Positions 13,401 to 23,324 of a stretch of DNA of 64,000 bases are shown here, in pieces (within the stretch, counting starts at the first letter, position 1; each line of letters opens with the position of its first letter). The DNA comes from Argopecten irradians. Lineage: Eukaryota > Mollusca > Bivalvia > Pectinida > Pectinidae. The stretch spans positions 32,940,909 to 33,004,908 of the forward strand of contig NC_091147.1 in assembly GCF_041381155.1 (NCBI RefSeq). The letters are read 5' to 3'. Position numbers and translations under genes: made by a program. A model generated the notes under the pieces. The model searched no databases. It was not told the DNA's origin and saw only the letters and a program-made list of their open reading frames with translations.

Positions 13401-13737
13401 AAAAAATGTAATTTGAAGTTCAGATGTATCTAAAACGTTGCCACGACTCCAATTCAAAATTCTTTATGCATTTAGTTTGTTTGAACTTGTTTATACAACT
13501 GTTAGAATATAACACAAATATAATTGACATACATGCAGGACACTGACTGACGCAGTGGAGAATAATGACTTTCTCAGAGTAGATGCATTATACAATGATA
13601 TTGTTAGCACTAATGTCTGTTTCTCCTCATTTCCAGGTAAATTTCTAGCGGAGCGGAATCACCGGTTGGTCACTGTACCGGTGGACAAACAAGGTGTGTT
13701 CAAGATCAAAGCTGTGGGGTGTAAACATTGCCTGTAG
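4431..13737 (+). CDS. PDZ-like plus beta-trefoil-like protein (5' partial)
   Basis: Seven exons join with matching phases and no stop: 4431-4624, 5574-5721, 5963-6035, 6748-6930, 7546-7742, 10231-10318 and 13637-13737 (stop TAG), 327 residues without the N-terminus. Exons 1-2 (about residues 34-115) look like a PDZ domain, ending RQNDQLVSLDDQSV then MTHNEVVDLF, the usual GD-x-L-x-x-x-x-G-x-x-V and TH-x-x-V pattern. Exons 3-4 form a linker with an acidic run (SPEEKEEE). Exons 5-7 (about residues 200-327) contain FRQKDTGFLAVDDRGHV, GSWFIESKRNGKFLAERN and VTVPVDKQGVFKIK, whose spacing resembles beta-trefoil repeats of the FGF/IL-1 fold; the protein ends CKHCL. No signal peptide or membrane segment is seen in this part. 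The junctions and frame are well supported. The domain names are my reading of motifs, and the trefoil call is the weaker. Function is unknown. Upstream exons should exist because exon 1 opens with an acceptor. Confidence 0.78.
4903..5385. repeat. 47-bp minisatellite, about 10 copies, in intron
   Basis: Unit of 47 bp running from ACAATCTAAAGCGATACCAA to GCATTCCTGCTACAACAG. It lies in the intron between the two PDZ-like exons. The last two or three copies are the most diverged. Confidence 0.95.
8690..9600. repeat. Degenerate ~21-bp array of CRE-like motifs
   Basis: About 40 imperfect units of roughly 20-24 bp with core TTTTACGTCAGCCTGTGCC. Many units carry ACGTCA, the half-site of the CRE/ATF palindrome. 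Substitutions are frequent, so the array is older than others in the window. It lies in the intron between exons 5 and 6 of the PDZ/trefoil-like gene. Apparent reading frames across it are repeat artefacts. Confidence 0.9.
10319..12264 (+). repeat. 31-bp minisatellite starting at a splice donor
   Basis: About 62 copies of a 31-bp unit: AATGGTATGTATCAGAGGAA followed by AGTCTAAACAT. The first unit is the exon-intron boundary itself: exon 6 ends AAATG at 10318 and the intron begins GTATGTATCA, so the array starts at the donor of the PDZ/trefoil-like gene. Nearly every unit repeats TAATG followed by GTATGTA, a good match to a 5' splice site. Common variants are GGTATG/GATATG and AGTCTAAA/AGTTTAAA. 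Confidence 0.96.
12265..13636. other. Rest of last intron; small foldback at 13194-13261
   Basis: AT-rich intron with no exon seen. At 13194-13261 two arms (ATCGATCTAGATTGAACAAT and ATTGTTCAATATAGATAGAT) form an imperfect inverted repeat. Weaker outer arms (AACATTTGAT and ATCAAATGTT) lie near 13139 and 13285, suggesting a degraded foldback or MITE. Confidence 0.6.
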
Positions 13738-13770
13738 GAATTCATCTCTTACAACACGACCATTGGTGCT

Positions 13771-13780
13771 AATAAATAAA
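13771..13780 (+). terminator. Polyadenylation signal of PDZ/trefoil-like gene
   Basis: Overlapping AATAAA hexamers (13771-13776 and 13775-13780) lie 34 bp after the TAG stop at 13735-13737. This supports 13637-13737 as the true last exon and implies a very short 3' UTR. Confidence 0.75.
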
Positions 13781-13879
13781 ATCTTTATGTTTGATACATG
13801 TTTTATTCCGATTTAAGCGAATGAACAAGTTTGCTATTTTGGCGATACCGAAAATTCCATCTTAACAAACTAGATTACT

Positions 13880-14935
13880 TTAATGTATCACGAAATCTAG
13901 AAAATGACATTTCCGCGTTAATACAAAAAGTAACAACAGAAGTTGTAGAATAGGTAAGACTGTAACATTTCCGTGTTAATACCTTACAAAAAGTAACACT
14001 ACAAATTGTAGAGAACAGGTACGTCTGTAACATTTCCGCGTTAATACAAAAAAGTAATAATACAAATTGTAGAATAGGTAAGCCTGTTACATCTCCGCAT
14101 TAATACTTTACAAAAAGTAGTAATACAAATTGTAGAATAGGTAAGTCTGTAGCCGACTTTCAAGAGGTAATGAAAAAATCTGTCCCGTGTCAATAGCGCA
14201 CTCATTCGACTTATTTTATCATAATCATAATTTTGATGATTTATTTCAAATATTACTTTGATGATGTATGATGTACCGTGGTTTAATACCTTACAAAAAG
14301 TAACACTCACAAATTGTAGAATAGGTAAGTCTGTAACATTTCCGTGTTAATACCTTACAAAAAGTAACACTACAAATTGTAGAATAGGTAAGTCTGTAAC
14401 ATTTCCGTGTTAATACCTTACAAAAAGTAACACTACAAATTGTAGAATAGGTAAGTCTGTAACATTTCCGTGTTAATACCTTACAAAAAGTAACACTACA
14501 AATTGTAGAATAGGTAAGTCTGTAACATTTCCGTGTTAATACCTTACAAAAAGTAACACTACAAATTGTAGAGAACAGGTAAGTCTGTAACATTTCCGTG
14601 TTAATACCTTACAAAAAGTAACACTACAAATTGTAGAGAACAGGTACGTCTGTAACATTTCCGCGTTAATACAAAAAAGTAATAATACAAATTGTAGAAT
14701 AGGTAAGCCTGTTACATCTCCGCATTAATACTTTACAAAAAAGTAGTAATACAAATTGTAGAATAGGTAAGTCTGTAGCCGACTTTCAAGAGGTAATGAA
14801 AAAATCTGTCCCGTGTCAAATAGCGCACTCATTCGACTTATTTTATCATAATCATAATTTTGATGATTTATTTCAAATATTACTTTGATGATGTATGATG
14901 TACACTGTGGTTTATAAATAACAGTAATAAATATT
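13880..14935. repeat. 63-bp array with a duplicated end block
   Basis: The unit is about 63 bp (core ACATTTCCGTGTTAATACCT then TACAAATTGTAGAATAGGTA). A non-repeat block beginning GTAGCCGACTTTCAAGAGG and ending GATGATGTATGATGTAC occurs twice, at about 14148-14276 and 14775-14904, each time behind diverged units with CCGCATTAATACTTTAC. Whole array segments with flank were therefore copied, not only single units. A unit of 63 bp is a multiple of three, which creates spurious minus-strand frames of 89 and 100 residues. Confidence 0.93.
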
Positions 14936-15079
14936 TTATTTTCCTTCTACTGAAGCTTGATGTTTTGATAAAATATTTACTGTGGGTAATCGGGATCCTC
15001 ATTCAAAACCCGTAGCACGTTAGTGAAGCTTCCACATGCACCAAGGAAAACTTAAACTAATGATAATAATAAACAGAGA

Positions 15080-15370
15080 ATCCTACATGAGTAACTATGT
15101 GATATGGAATTTATCAAACGAGTTCAATAATTTGATATGCCACGAGCGTTTAGGCGATTGACATATCAAATTATACATAGTCACGAGTGTAAGATTCTAT
15201 TTATCATATAACTTTAATTATATACTAATAGAAATATAAGCAAAACTTTAAATTTCGTCTCTATATAAAACAGTAGAAATCCGGCTCGGATGTGACGTTT
15301 CCGTGTACTGAAACAACCATGCGACGTCATACAGATATTATGACGTCAAATCTATATGTGACGTCATAAA
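15080..15370. repeat. Foldback remnant followed by CRE-like cluster
   Basis: At about 15080-15200 an imperfect inverted repeat pairs AATTTGATATGCC with GACATATCAAATT, and outer AGAATCCTACA with TGTAAGATTCT. Next come four ACGT-centred sites within 75 bp: TGACGTTT at 15292, CGACGTCA at 15322, and TGACGTCA at 15341 and 15359. It may be one decayed MITE, or regulatory sequence. Confidence 0.55.
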
Positions 15371-15489
15371 AGTGTTATTCAATATGTGTCTTACGATATT
15401 TATGGCATGGCGGGACGGGCCAGTTTGCGATATGCGATGTCACAAAATTCTAAAACATAATATGTGGGTCGGGTTGTAAAAACAAACGC

Positions 15490-16230
15490 TTTTGTAAGTC
15501 AAACCTACTAAAAGGGAGGCGGTTGATCAAACCAATAATAAAATCTGGGATTTAAAATGAGGTCGGGTTGTAAAATCAAACCAATTACAAAATCTGGGAT
15601 CTAAAATGAGGTCGGGTTGTAAAATCAAACCAATAATAAAATCTGGGATCTAAAATGAGGTCGGGTTGTAAAATCAAACCAATTATAAAATCTGGGATCT
15701 AAAATGAGGGCCAGGTTGTAAAAATCAAACCAATTATAAAATCTTGGATCTAAAATGAGGGTTGGGTTGTAAAGTCAAACCAATTATAAAATCTGGGATC
15801 TTAAATGACGGTCGGGTTGTAAAGTCAAACCAATTATAAAATCTGGGATCTTAAATGACGGTCGGGTTGTAAAATCAAACCAATTATAAAATCTGGGATC
15901 TAAAATGAGGGTTGGGTTGTGAAATCAAACCAATTACAAAAACTGGGATCTGTAAAATCAACCAATTATGAGGGTCGGGTTGTAAAATCAAACCAATTAT
16001 AAAATCTGGGATCTAAAATGAGGGTCGGATTGAAAAATCAAACCAATTACAAAATCTGTGATCTAAAATGACGGGTCCAATTACAAAATCTGGGATGTAA
16101 AATGAGGGTCGGGTTGTAAAGTCAAACCAATTATAAAATCTGGGATCTAAAATGAGGGTCGGGTTTTAAAATCAAACCAATTACAAAATCTGGGATGTAA
16201 AATGACGGTCGGGTTGTAAAATGTAAAATC
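15490..16230. repeat. 50-bp minisatellite, about 14 copies
   Basis: The unit is about 50 bp: GGTCGGGTTGTAAAATCAAA, CCAATTATAAAATCTGGGAT, CTAAAATGAG. Some units have lost part of the sequence near 15950 and 16070. No coding potential was seen. Confidence 0.94.
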
Positions 16231-17527
16231 CAAATATCTAACCTTTATTTTCGCATTATGAAATATACATCGGTCATAACGGTATTACAGTTAAATCTAA
16301 AATTGATTTGAAGTAAAGGCACTCTAGCAACTTCATTAATTAAGCATGTTAATTACTATTTTTTACATTAATTTATAAAATGTTTATTTTCAAATTTAAT
16401 TAAACGTCAATATCGCCATTGTTTTCGCGCCATTCGAGGCTTTTTTCTCATATAATTATGAACAAATGGGCCAATTAGAAAGTCAGATGTGTTGGTTACA
16501 TTACAGCATGCACGGAACACGTGGACGGTGGTGGAGTCAGAACAACAAAATGTATTTCTAACATTGTAACATCTTTTAAACACAAGTATCTCATAGTAAA
16601 CACCATTACTCACATACAACACTTTTATATTATATACATACATTTAGAAGTCCGCAGCAGCCAAAAAGACACCGCAAAACTCAACACGTACGCATGCCAT
16701 CCCTCCAACTAGCAGGTAAAAACTGATTTTCGTTGGATATCTCAAATATATTCCGGAACATTTTTACACATATATATATATCCTGATACGAAATACATAT
16801 TAATATTGTAATAATAATTCTGATTGCCTTACGGAAAACATAAACAAATAAACAAACAGAAAGAAAGTGAAATAGCATGAAAGAGATATTTTGATTGATT
16901 GAAAATAAAGAATGAATGGAGAATGATATGTGAAAGCCCTCTTGCCAGAGGACAAGATTTGTAGACAAAATAACTGTCTTCGTTTTTTAAAATAAAATAT
17001 ATTGATTAAAAAAAATCAAAAAAATCAGATGTAGTATAAAAAGAAATGATATGTAAAGTAGGAGAGATACAGTGATTATGTGACATTATGTACTCATTTC
17101 TTACTATGGGCAATACATAACCCCGTACACAGCATACATAATTCCTGTTTAACTCCTGTAAAGAAATAAAAACAAACTCGACTATTAAATCCCCAACGAA
17201 ATATCAAAATTCAGAATAACCAGCACGGAAAATAACAAAAAAAAAAAAAAAAAAAAAAAAATGCGAAAACAAGTGAATTATAGTGTGTTTTGTTAGGTTG
17301 TACAAACAGCGACACTTTTCTTTATCTGTGTTCCATTTATGTAATAAGAAACAATCTTAAGGATGTAAATTCCAGTATAATTCCGGTAAAGATATATATT
17401 TAAATCTCATATGAATATAATAATTAGGAATAGTCAGCAAGGCAGAACGAGGGAACTAACCAAAAGATGAAACCTTGTGTGTACCGTGAACTTGTTAACA
17501 CAACAATGTTAAATTTCCACATTTCTC
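16231..17527. other. Intergenic, no gene seen; A25 tract
   Basis: AT-rich DNA without a supported exon. An uninterrupted run of 25 A lies at 17237-17261. The short frames here have no recognisable content. Confidence 0.6.
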
Positions 17528-17533
17528 TTTATT
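17528..17533 (-). terminator. Polyadenylation signal, cysteine-rich protein gene
   Basis: AATAAA on the minus strand, 27 bp beyond the TGA stop at 17560-17562. Its position supports the exon at 17560-17638 as the last exon of the gene that begins near 23 kb. Confidence 0.55.
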
Positions 17534-17559
17534 AAACGTTAATGGTGTGTACTCAATGA

Positions 17560-20500
17560 TCAAAGATTCAGCATCATCCAACAATGCCGGCCGCAGGATA
17601 TTGACTGACCATCGTTGAAGAGACTGTCGTTGATGAAACTGAAAACAATTTCATACATGCGTTGTATTATCTATGAATTACAATACATGGCGGCGTACAG
17701 GGTGTTTCAGAAAACATGTCCTGACTTTAAACTGTTATAACTTCTTTATAAAAACACGGATTAAGACATAATGGCAACGCAGGGTACCACCATTTGTTGG
17801 AATACAATACTGTACAGATTTCATTATAAAACACTACGAAGCCATTGAATACCGTCATTAAAGGTTACCAAGGTACATTCGACAGTAAAAAATGCATTGT
17901 TGTGGTAAATATTTTTCAGCGTTGAAACTGCATCAGATGTAAATTTTGAAAATATTTTCTTACTTCAATAATACAGTTTGAATCGTTTGCAATAAATACG
18001 CAAATAATCAATTCAATGACGTAATTTCCGAAGCTTTTGAAATAATGGAAGTTTGTTGTACAAATGTATATAGCATATGAACCACAGGCATTTGGCTCTA
18101 ACAGTTATAGACATATATATATATAATACTGTGTCAAGGTCAATAACTCTTCCGGCGATATAACACTACCCTATTTTAGAAAACGTATTATTTTAACAAA
18201 CTGTATAGAATGTGACAATGGGATTACTTTCAATCGACAACCAGATAATTTATCTTTAATTTGGTATATGATACAATGTATATCATGCCGTATGAATATC
18301 ACTAGGTATCCAGAAACATCGGACAACCAGCCAGATTTCAACAGGTCGGACACTGTGGTGTCCTCCGATCAACACGCCAGGGCTCTAATGGGTTGCTCAA
18401 AAAACACTGCATGTCAACACTTCAGCGTCATAAGAATGAAAGTTATGTAGAAAAGAAACTTACCGGTCAGTTAGTTCATGTCTAAATACCATCCATTTTC
18501 CAAACGTAGCGCTTTTAAATTTCCGATTGAAAAATTTGTGTCTCTAGCCGCCATTTTAGTATGTGTGTAGTACAATTGTGTTCTCGGCGTTAATTGGCTC
18601 TCGAAAATTAATTGCCCAATCAACACCGAGAAAACAAATGTTCTACACACATCCTAGCATGGCGATAAGAGACACAGGTTTTTCAATCGGAAATTTCAAA
18701 GGGCTGTATTGAGCAAATGCACGGTATATAGATATACACTAACTTACCGGTAAGTTTCTTTTCTACATAACTTTCATTCTAATGACGCTGAAGTGTTGAC
18801 ATGCAGTGGTTTTTGCAATACCCATTACAGCCCTGGCGTGTTTATCGGAGGACTCCAGTGTCCGACCAGTTGAAATCTGCCTACTTTCCGATGTTTCTGG
18901 ATACCTAGCTACATGTATACGGCATGATATATGTTGTAGCATATATCATATCAAAGATAAATTATTTGGCTGTCGATTGAGAGTATTTCCATCGTCACAT
19001 CTTATTTGGTTTGTTAATAATAATACTTTTTCTGAAATTGGGTAGTGTTAAATGGCCGACCGAGTTATAAACCTTGACACAGTATTACATTTATATATAG
19101 AGAGAAAAAAAATGTCTTTAGAGTCAAATGCCTGTGTATGAACCGCATGTGTTATACCTATAGATACACACCAATACAATGATATGACTGTCCATGTCTA
19201 AATTGTCCACAGTTTATATCTGGACCTTTAGGGTTAAAATACGTAATTTATGCTGTTGAGTGCAATATTGACTGCACAAACTAATGTTGATATTGTCATT
19301 TTTTTCTCATACACATACAAGATTATATCTGTTGGGGTTACCTACCTTTATCACATATTATCTATATGGATTACCTACCTTTATCACACACATTTCTGTA
19401 TGAATTACCTACCTTTATCACAGATTATCTGTGTGGATTACCTAGGGCCATTTCGAAGGTCTTTTTTTATTTAGTTGTTTGAATCCTACCTTTACATATA
19501 TATATAGAGAAAAAAATGTCTTTAGGGTCAAATGCCTGTGTATGAACCGCATGTGTTATACCTATAGATACACACTAATACAATGATATGACTGTCCATG
19601 TCTAAATTGTCCACAGTTTATATCTGGACCTTCAGGGTTAAAATACGTAATTTATGCTGTTGAGTGCAATATTGACTGCACAAACTAATGTTGATATTGT
19701 CATTTTTTCTCATACAACATACAAGATTATCTGTTGGGGTTACCTACCTTTATCACAGATTATCTATATGGATTACCTACCTTTATCACACATTATCTGT
19801 ATGAATTACCTACCTTTATCACAGATTATCTGTATGGATTACCTACCTTTATCACAGATTATCTATATGGATTACCTACCTTTATCACAGATTATCTATA
19901 TGAATTACCTACCTTTATCACAGATTATCTATATGGACTACCTACCTTTATCACAGATTATCTATATGGATTACCTACCTTTATCACACATTATCTGTAT
20001 GAATTACCTACCTTTATCACAGATTATCTGTATGGATTACCTACCTTTATCACAGATTATCTGTATGGATTACCTACCTTTAATCACAGATTATCTATAT
20101 GGATTAACCTACCTTTATACACACATTATCTGTATGAATTACCTACCTTTATCACATATTATCTGTATGGATTACCTACCTTTATCACAGATTATCTATA
20201 TGGATTACCTACCTTTATCACAGATTATCTATATGAATTACCTACCTTTATCACAGATTATCTATATGGACTACCTACCTATATCACAGATTATCTATAT
20301 GGATTACCTACCTTTATCACAGATTATCTATATGGATTACCTACCTTTATCACAGATTATCTGTATGGATTACCTACCTTTATCACAGATTATCTGTATG
20401 GATTACCTACCTTTATCACAGATTATCTATATGGATTACCTACCTTTATCACAGATTATCTATATGGATTACCTACCTTTATCACAGATTATCTATATGG

Positions 20501-22998
20501 ATTACCTACCTTTATCACAGATTATCTATATGGATTACCTACCTTTATCACAGATTATCAATATTGATTAACTACCTTTATCACAGGTTATATATATATG
20601 AATTACCTACTTTTATCATAGATTATCTATATGGATTACCTACCTTTATCACAGATTATCTATATGGATTACCTACCTTTATCACACATTATTTGCGTGG
20701 ATTCATCACTGATAGCCCTCAGTGCCCGTACCAAGTCAGCTCCACAAGACAATAGCTTAGGTGACGAAAACACACAACTGGTGGCCAATTGGGATGATCT
20801 GACGACATCAAGATTGTTACCAATTTAAACATATTTCAAACTTATTTACGATAAACGTTTGTACGGATTCATTACTGTACATTATCTATTTCTAATATAT
20901 TACAGTCAACCATGTCTATAAAGGTCACCAAAGGAACAAAGACAAAAGAGAACAACCAACTAAATAATTTTACATAGACCACAATGTTAATGTTTTACTT
21001 TGTTAATGTTTTGTGATGTGTTATTAAACCAAAGGAATATTAGTTAGCTACTTTTTTTATAAGTTAAGTCTTGGTTATCATAAAACACTAATTTGGAAAA
21101 AAAAGTTTGGGTCCTTATACTCAAACTTCAACCAGGGTAGCTATTTTGAAATAAGGTGCATATTGCACTAAAAATCCTGAAATTGCAATGTTTTTACCTA
21201 ATCATTATAAAAATTAATAATTTGAACCTAAATTTCAATCTGGATTTCCAAATTCATATTATTGTAATCTAGGAATACTAACTTGTCAGAAAACATTTTT
21301 TACTTTTGAAATTTAATATAACACTTATTGACAGAATCATACATTTTAGAACAGTCAAATAAAAATGCGAACGAATATAGAAATAAACAACTTTTTTGCG
21401 CTAATATCATTTACACGTATAACTTAAGTATCGCAATGATAACAAATGCGCGAATTTACCACAGCGCCATCCTGTTCTAATTCAAGTTTTCACTGCCAAG
21501 TAAGTATGGGTACTGTATATCAAAGAATAGAGAGTTTTATAGAAAAGCTATCTAAACAGAAATGGGTATACCTGCAGATGATATACTCCATGGAGACACC
21601 TTCGTCGATCAGTTTGGCTATCAATGGCTGGGTCTGGTTAGAACAGCCTGTAGCTATTTGTGTGTAGTTGATCCTTTCGAGACAGCTGTTACCAGCTATC
21701 ATTTCTATAGTGAGCAATGCAACCCAAATTAATGTATAAACAAACAAAACATCGGCAGCATTTATTGGTACTCAATGGCATTTCTTTTATTTTTCTCATT
21801 TTTTGTCAATATAAAAACATGTATTTGTATGTGTATGTTGTGATTGTAAAAACTCTCAAATAAAATCCTTTATATGTTTTTATTCTGCGTATAGGTATTG
21901 ATTGTGACGTCTAGCGTTTGTGAGCGAAACGTCATAATTTCAGGAAAAAAACCGAACAGAGTTTTGCTCTGTAATATACTAATGGGGCATACAATGTAAC
22001 ATGACATATATTTGTCACATTCAGTTCAATACTTAGAGGAAAATCATCTCGATATATTTGTTATATATATGGTATATATATTTTATATCTATCTATATGT
22101 GTACGTATGCACGTCTATGTCATTATAATGGATTATTATCTCCCTTTATTTTTAATTCAGAATGTTTCCTTCATAATGATTATCTCCCCTTTTGTGGATC
22201 TCTCCTGCGAGAAAGGGAATAAAAGGAAATGAGAAAAGATGGTTGTTTTTCTCTCACTGCCAGGTGGAACAATTAATTATAGTTAATTCCTCCAAGTTGT
22301 CATTGACTTAAAAGCCATCACATAAAGAGAAAATCATGTGACCTGTTTTGTATTTACAAGTAGTTGTCATCAGACTGCTCAAATCTGCACTGGTCATGAC
22401 GCCGGGGACTGTGGTATTTTCCATGATGCACTTCATCACCGTATCATAACAGCCGACATACATAGTAGTGTTACTGAAACAAAAAAAAAGTAACAGTCGG
22501 CAAGTCAGGGTTTCCACATCATCGATATCCAAGGGGTTACTATCACTGCCGGAATACCCACTGATTTTTTATGCTCAATTTAAATGACTTTTTTACTTGA
22601 CGAATGTGATTAAAAATAAAAAGAAACAAAGTATATAAAATGTATTATCACATGACCGAACAAAGCCCTAGATGAAATCAGATTATGCATCATGGCACAT
22701 TGTCGCACTGTTGCATGGCGCATTGTCGCATTGTCGCGTGGCGAGGTCGCCAATGCGACAGTGCAACATGACCGAAAATGGCCACCACAGATAATAAAGT
22801 AAAAGGCACTCAACGTAACTTACGAACATAATCGGTTAATCACTTGTTCGGAATAGATTCCCTGTATCGACGGGACTAGATCATCCGTGCCTGTTATGTG
22901 AATCCCAAACGTAGTCAGGCAGCGGTTGTAATTTCCCATACATTGTGTAATATCCGCAGCGGAAATCACGTGAGTAAGGGATACCATAAAAATGAAAC
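17560..22998 (-). CDS. Secreted cysteine-rich glycoprotein (5' partial)
   Basis: Four minus-strand exons fit in phase: 22998-22824, 22473-22343, 21695-21572 and 17638-17560 (stop TGA). The first opens with the end of a hydrophobic leader (FIFMVSLTHVISA) before ADITQC; an initiating Met on an earlier exon is needed, because translation from its internal ATG leaves only about ten leader residues. Eleven cysteines follow in the mature part (CMGNYNRC, RLCSNTTMYVGC, MKC, TTTCKYKT, NSCLER, ATGCSNQT, YIIC, SCGRHC). N-glycosylation sequons NTT (twice), NYT, NQT and NDS are present. The spacing suggests two related cysteine domains of the invertebrate-expanded secreted type, but I cannot name the family. 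Weak points: the second exon's donor is GTCACA (an alternative GTAAAT at 22357 would drop one Cys and keep phase), and the last intron is 3.9 kb, holding a foldback and a 33-bp array. Confidence 0.55.
18080..19135. mobile_element. Foldback element, ~1 kb inverted repeat
   Basis: Two arms of roughly 500 bp are imperfect reverse complements about a centre near 18600. Matching landmarks are ACTGTGTCAAGGT (18129) with ACCTTGACACAGT (19072), CATCGGACAACCAGCCAGAT (18319) with ATCTGCCTACTTTCCGATG near 18880, and AGAAAAGAAACTTACCGG (18450) with CCGGTAAGTTTCTTTTCT (18750). The outer ends pair CACAGGCATTTGGCTC with GAGTCAAATGCCTGTG. No transposase is inside. The arms are diverged, so it is a fossil foldback or long-TIR MITE. 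Confidence 0.85.
19113..19738 (+). repeat. Direct duplication of ~400 bp
   Basis: The block starting ATGTCTTTAG and running through TTATGCTGTTGAGTGCAATA to ATTGTCATTTTTT occurs at about 19110-19310 and again at 19515-19710, near-identical. The first copy is followed by about four units of the 33-bp repeat, the second by the full array. Array growth therefore began before or during duplication of the flank. Confidence 0.88.
19739..20695. repeat. 33-bp minisatellite, about 29 copies
   Basis: The unit ATTACCTACCTTTATCACAG ATTATCTATATGG is 33 bp, a multiple of three, so long frames arise (DYLPLSQIIYM in one frame, YGLPTFITDYL in another). Two frames stay open at once and small indels near 20084-20120 shift between them, which argues against selection for a protein. 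ATCTATATG/ATCTGTATG and CAGATT/CACATT are the common variants. Confidence 0.95.
20696..21571. other. Intronic, no exon supported
   Basis: AT-rich sequence between the 33-bp array and the third exon of the cysteine-rich protein gene. A 16-bp alternative last exon at 21477-21492 would be in phase but is weaker than the one at 17560-17638. Confidence 0.5.
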
Positions 22999-23324
22999 CT
23001 GTCGTTAAACAGAATAAATTGGTTAACAGTACACTCTTAATTAAAATAGAAGCACAATGTACCATTGAAAACAATTGCCTGGCACAACAACAAGTGATCG
23101 TTTTCACCTGATGAAATCATTAATAAATATGTTTCATTCATTTTAATTTGGCGCAACACAAAAAATTGTTAAAATTTTTCGATTATAACGTAATACCATG
23201 CATAGATATACACTAGTTGCCTGTCCAATTACTTCATGAAGCAATACCCCAAAAAGTAAGAAAAAAATTAATTTAATAAATATCGTTATAAAATACTGTG
23301 TGAAACACAAATAGACACAACTTC

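Noticed and set aside
14041..14593. Minus-strand frames of 89 and 100 codons
   Set aside because: Products of the 63-bp tandem repeat, not genes.
17697..17790. GTACAGGGTGTTTCAGAAAA, which resembles a transposon terminus
   Set aside because: No matching inverted end or coding sequence was found nearby, so an element cannot be delimited.
19654..20571. 305-codon plus-strand frame of DYLPLSQIIYM repeats
   Set aside because: A 33-bp repeat keeps frame by arithmetic. A second frame is open over the same span and indels switch frames in the middle, so no selection for protein is visible.
21477..21492. 16-bp last exon for the cysteine-rich protein
   Set aside because: In phase but tiny and without a nearby polyadenylation signal. 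The exon at 17560-17638 is longer, has two more cysteines and an AATAAA just after it.
22820..23107. Extended N-terminus for the cysteine-rich protein starting at 23107
   Set aside because: The first codon there is GTG, not ATG, and a good acceptor (CGACAG) lies at 22999, so the upstream codons are probably intron.
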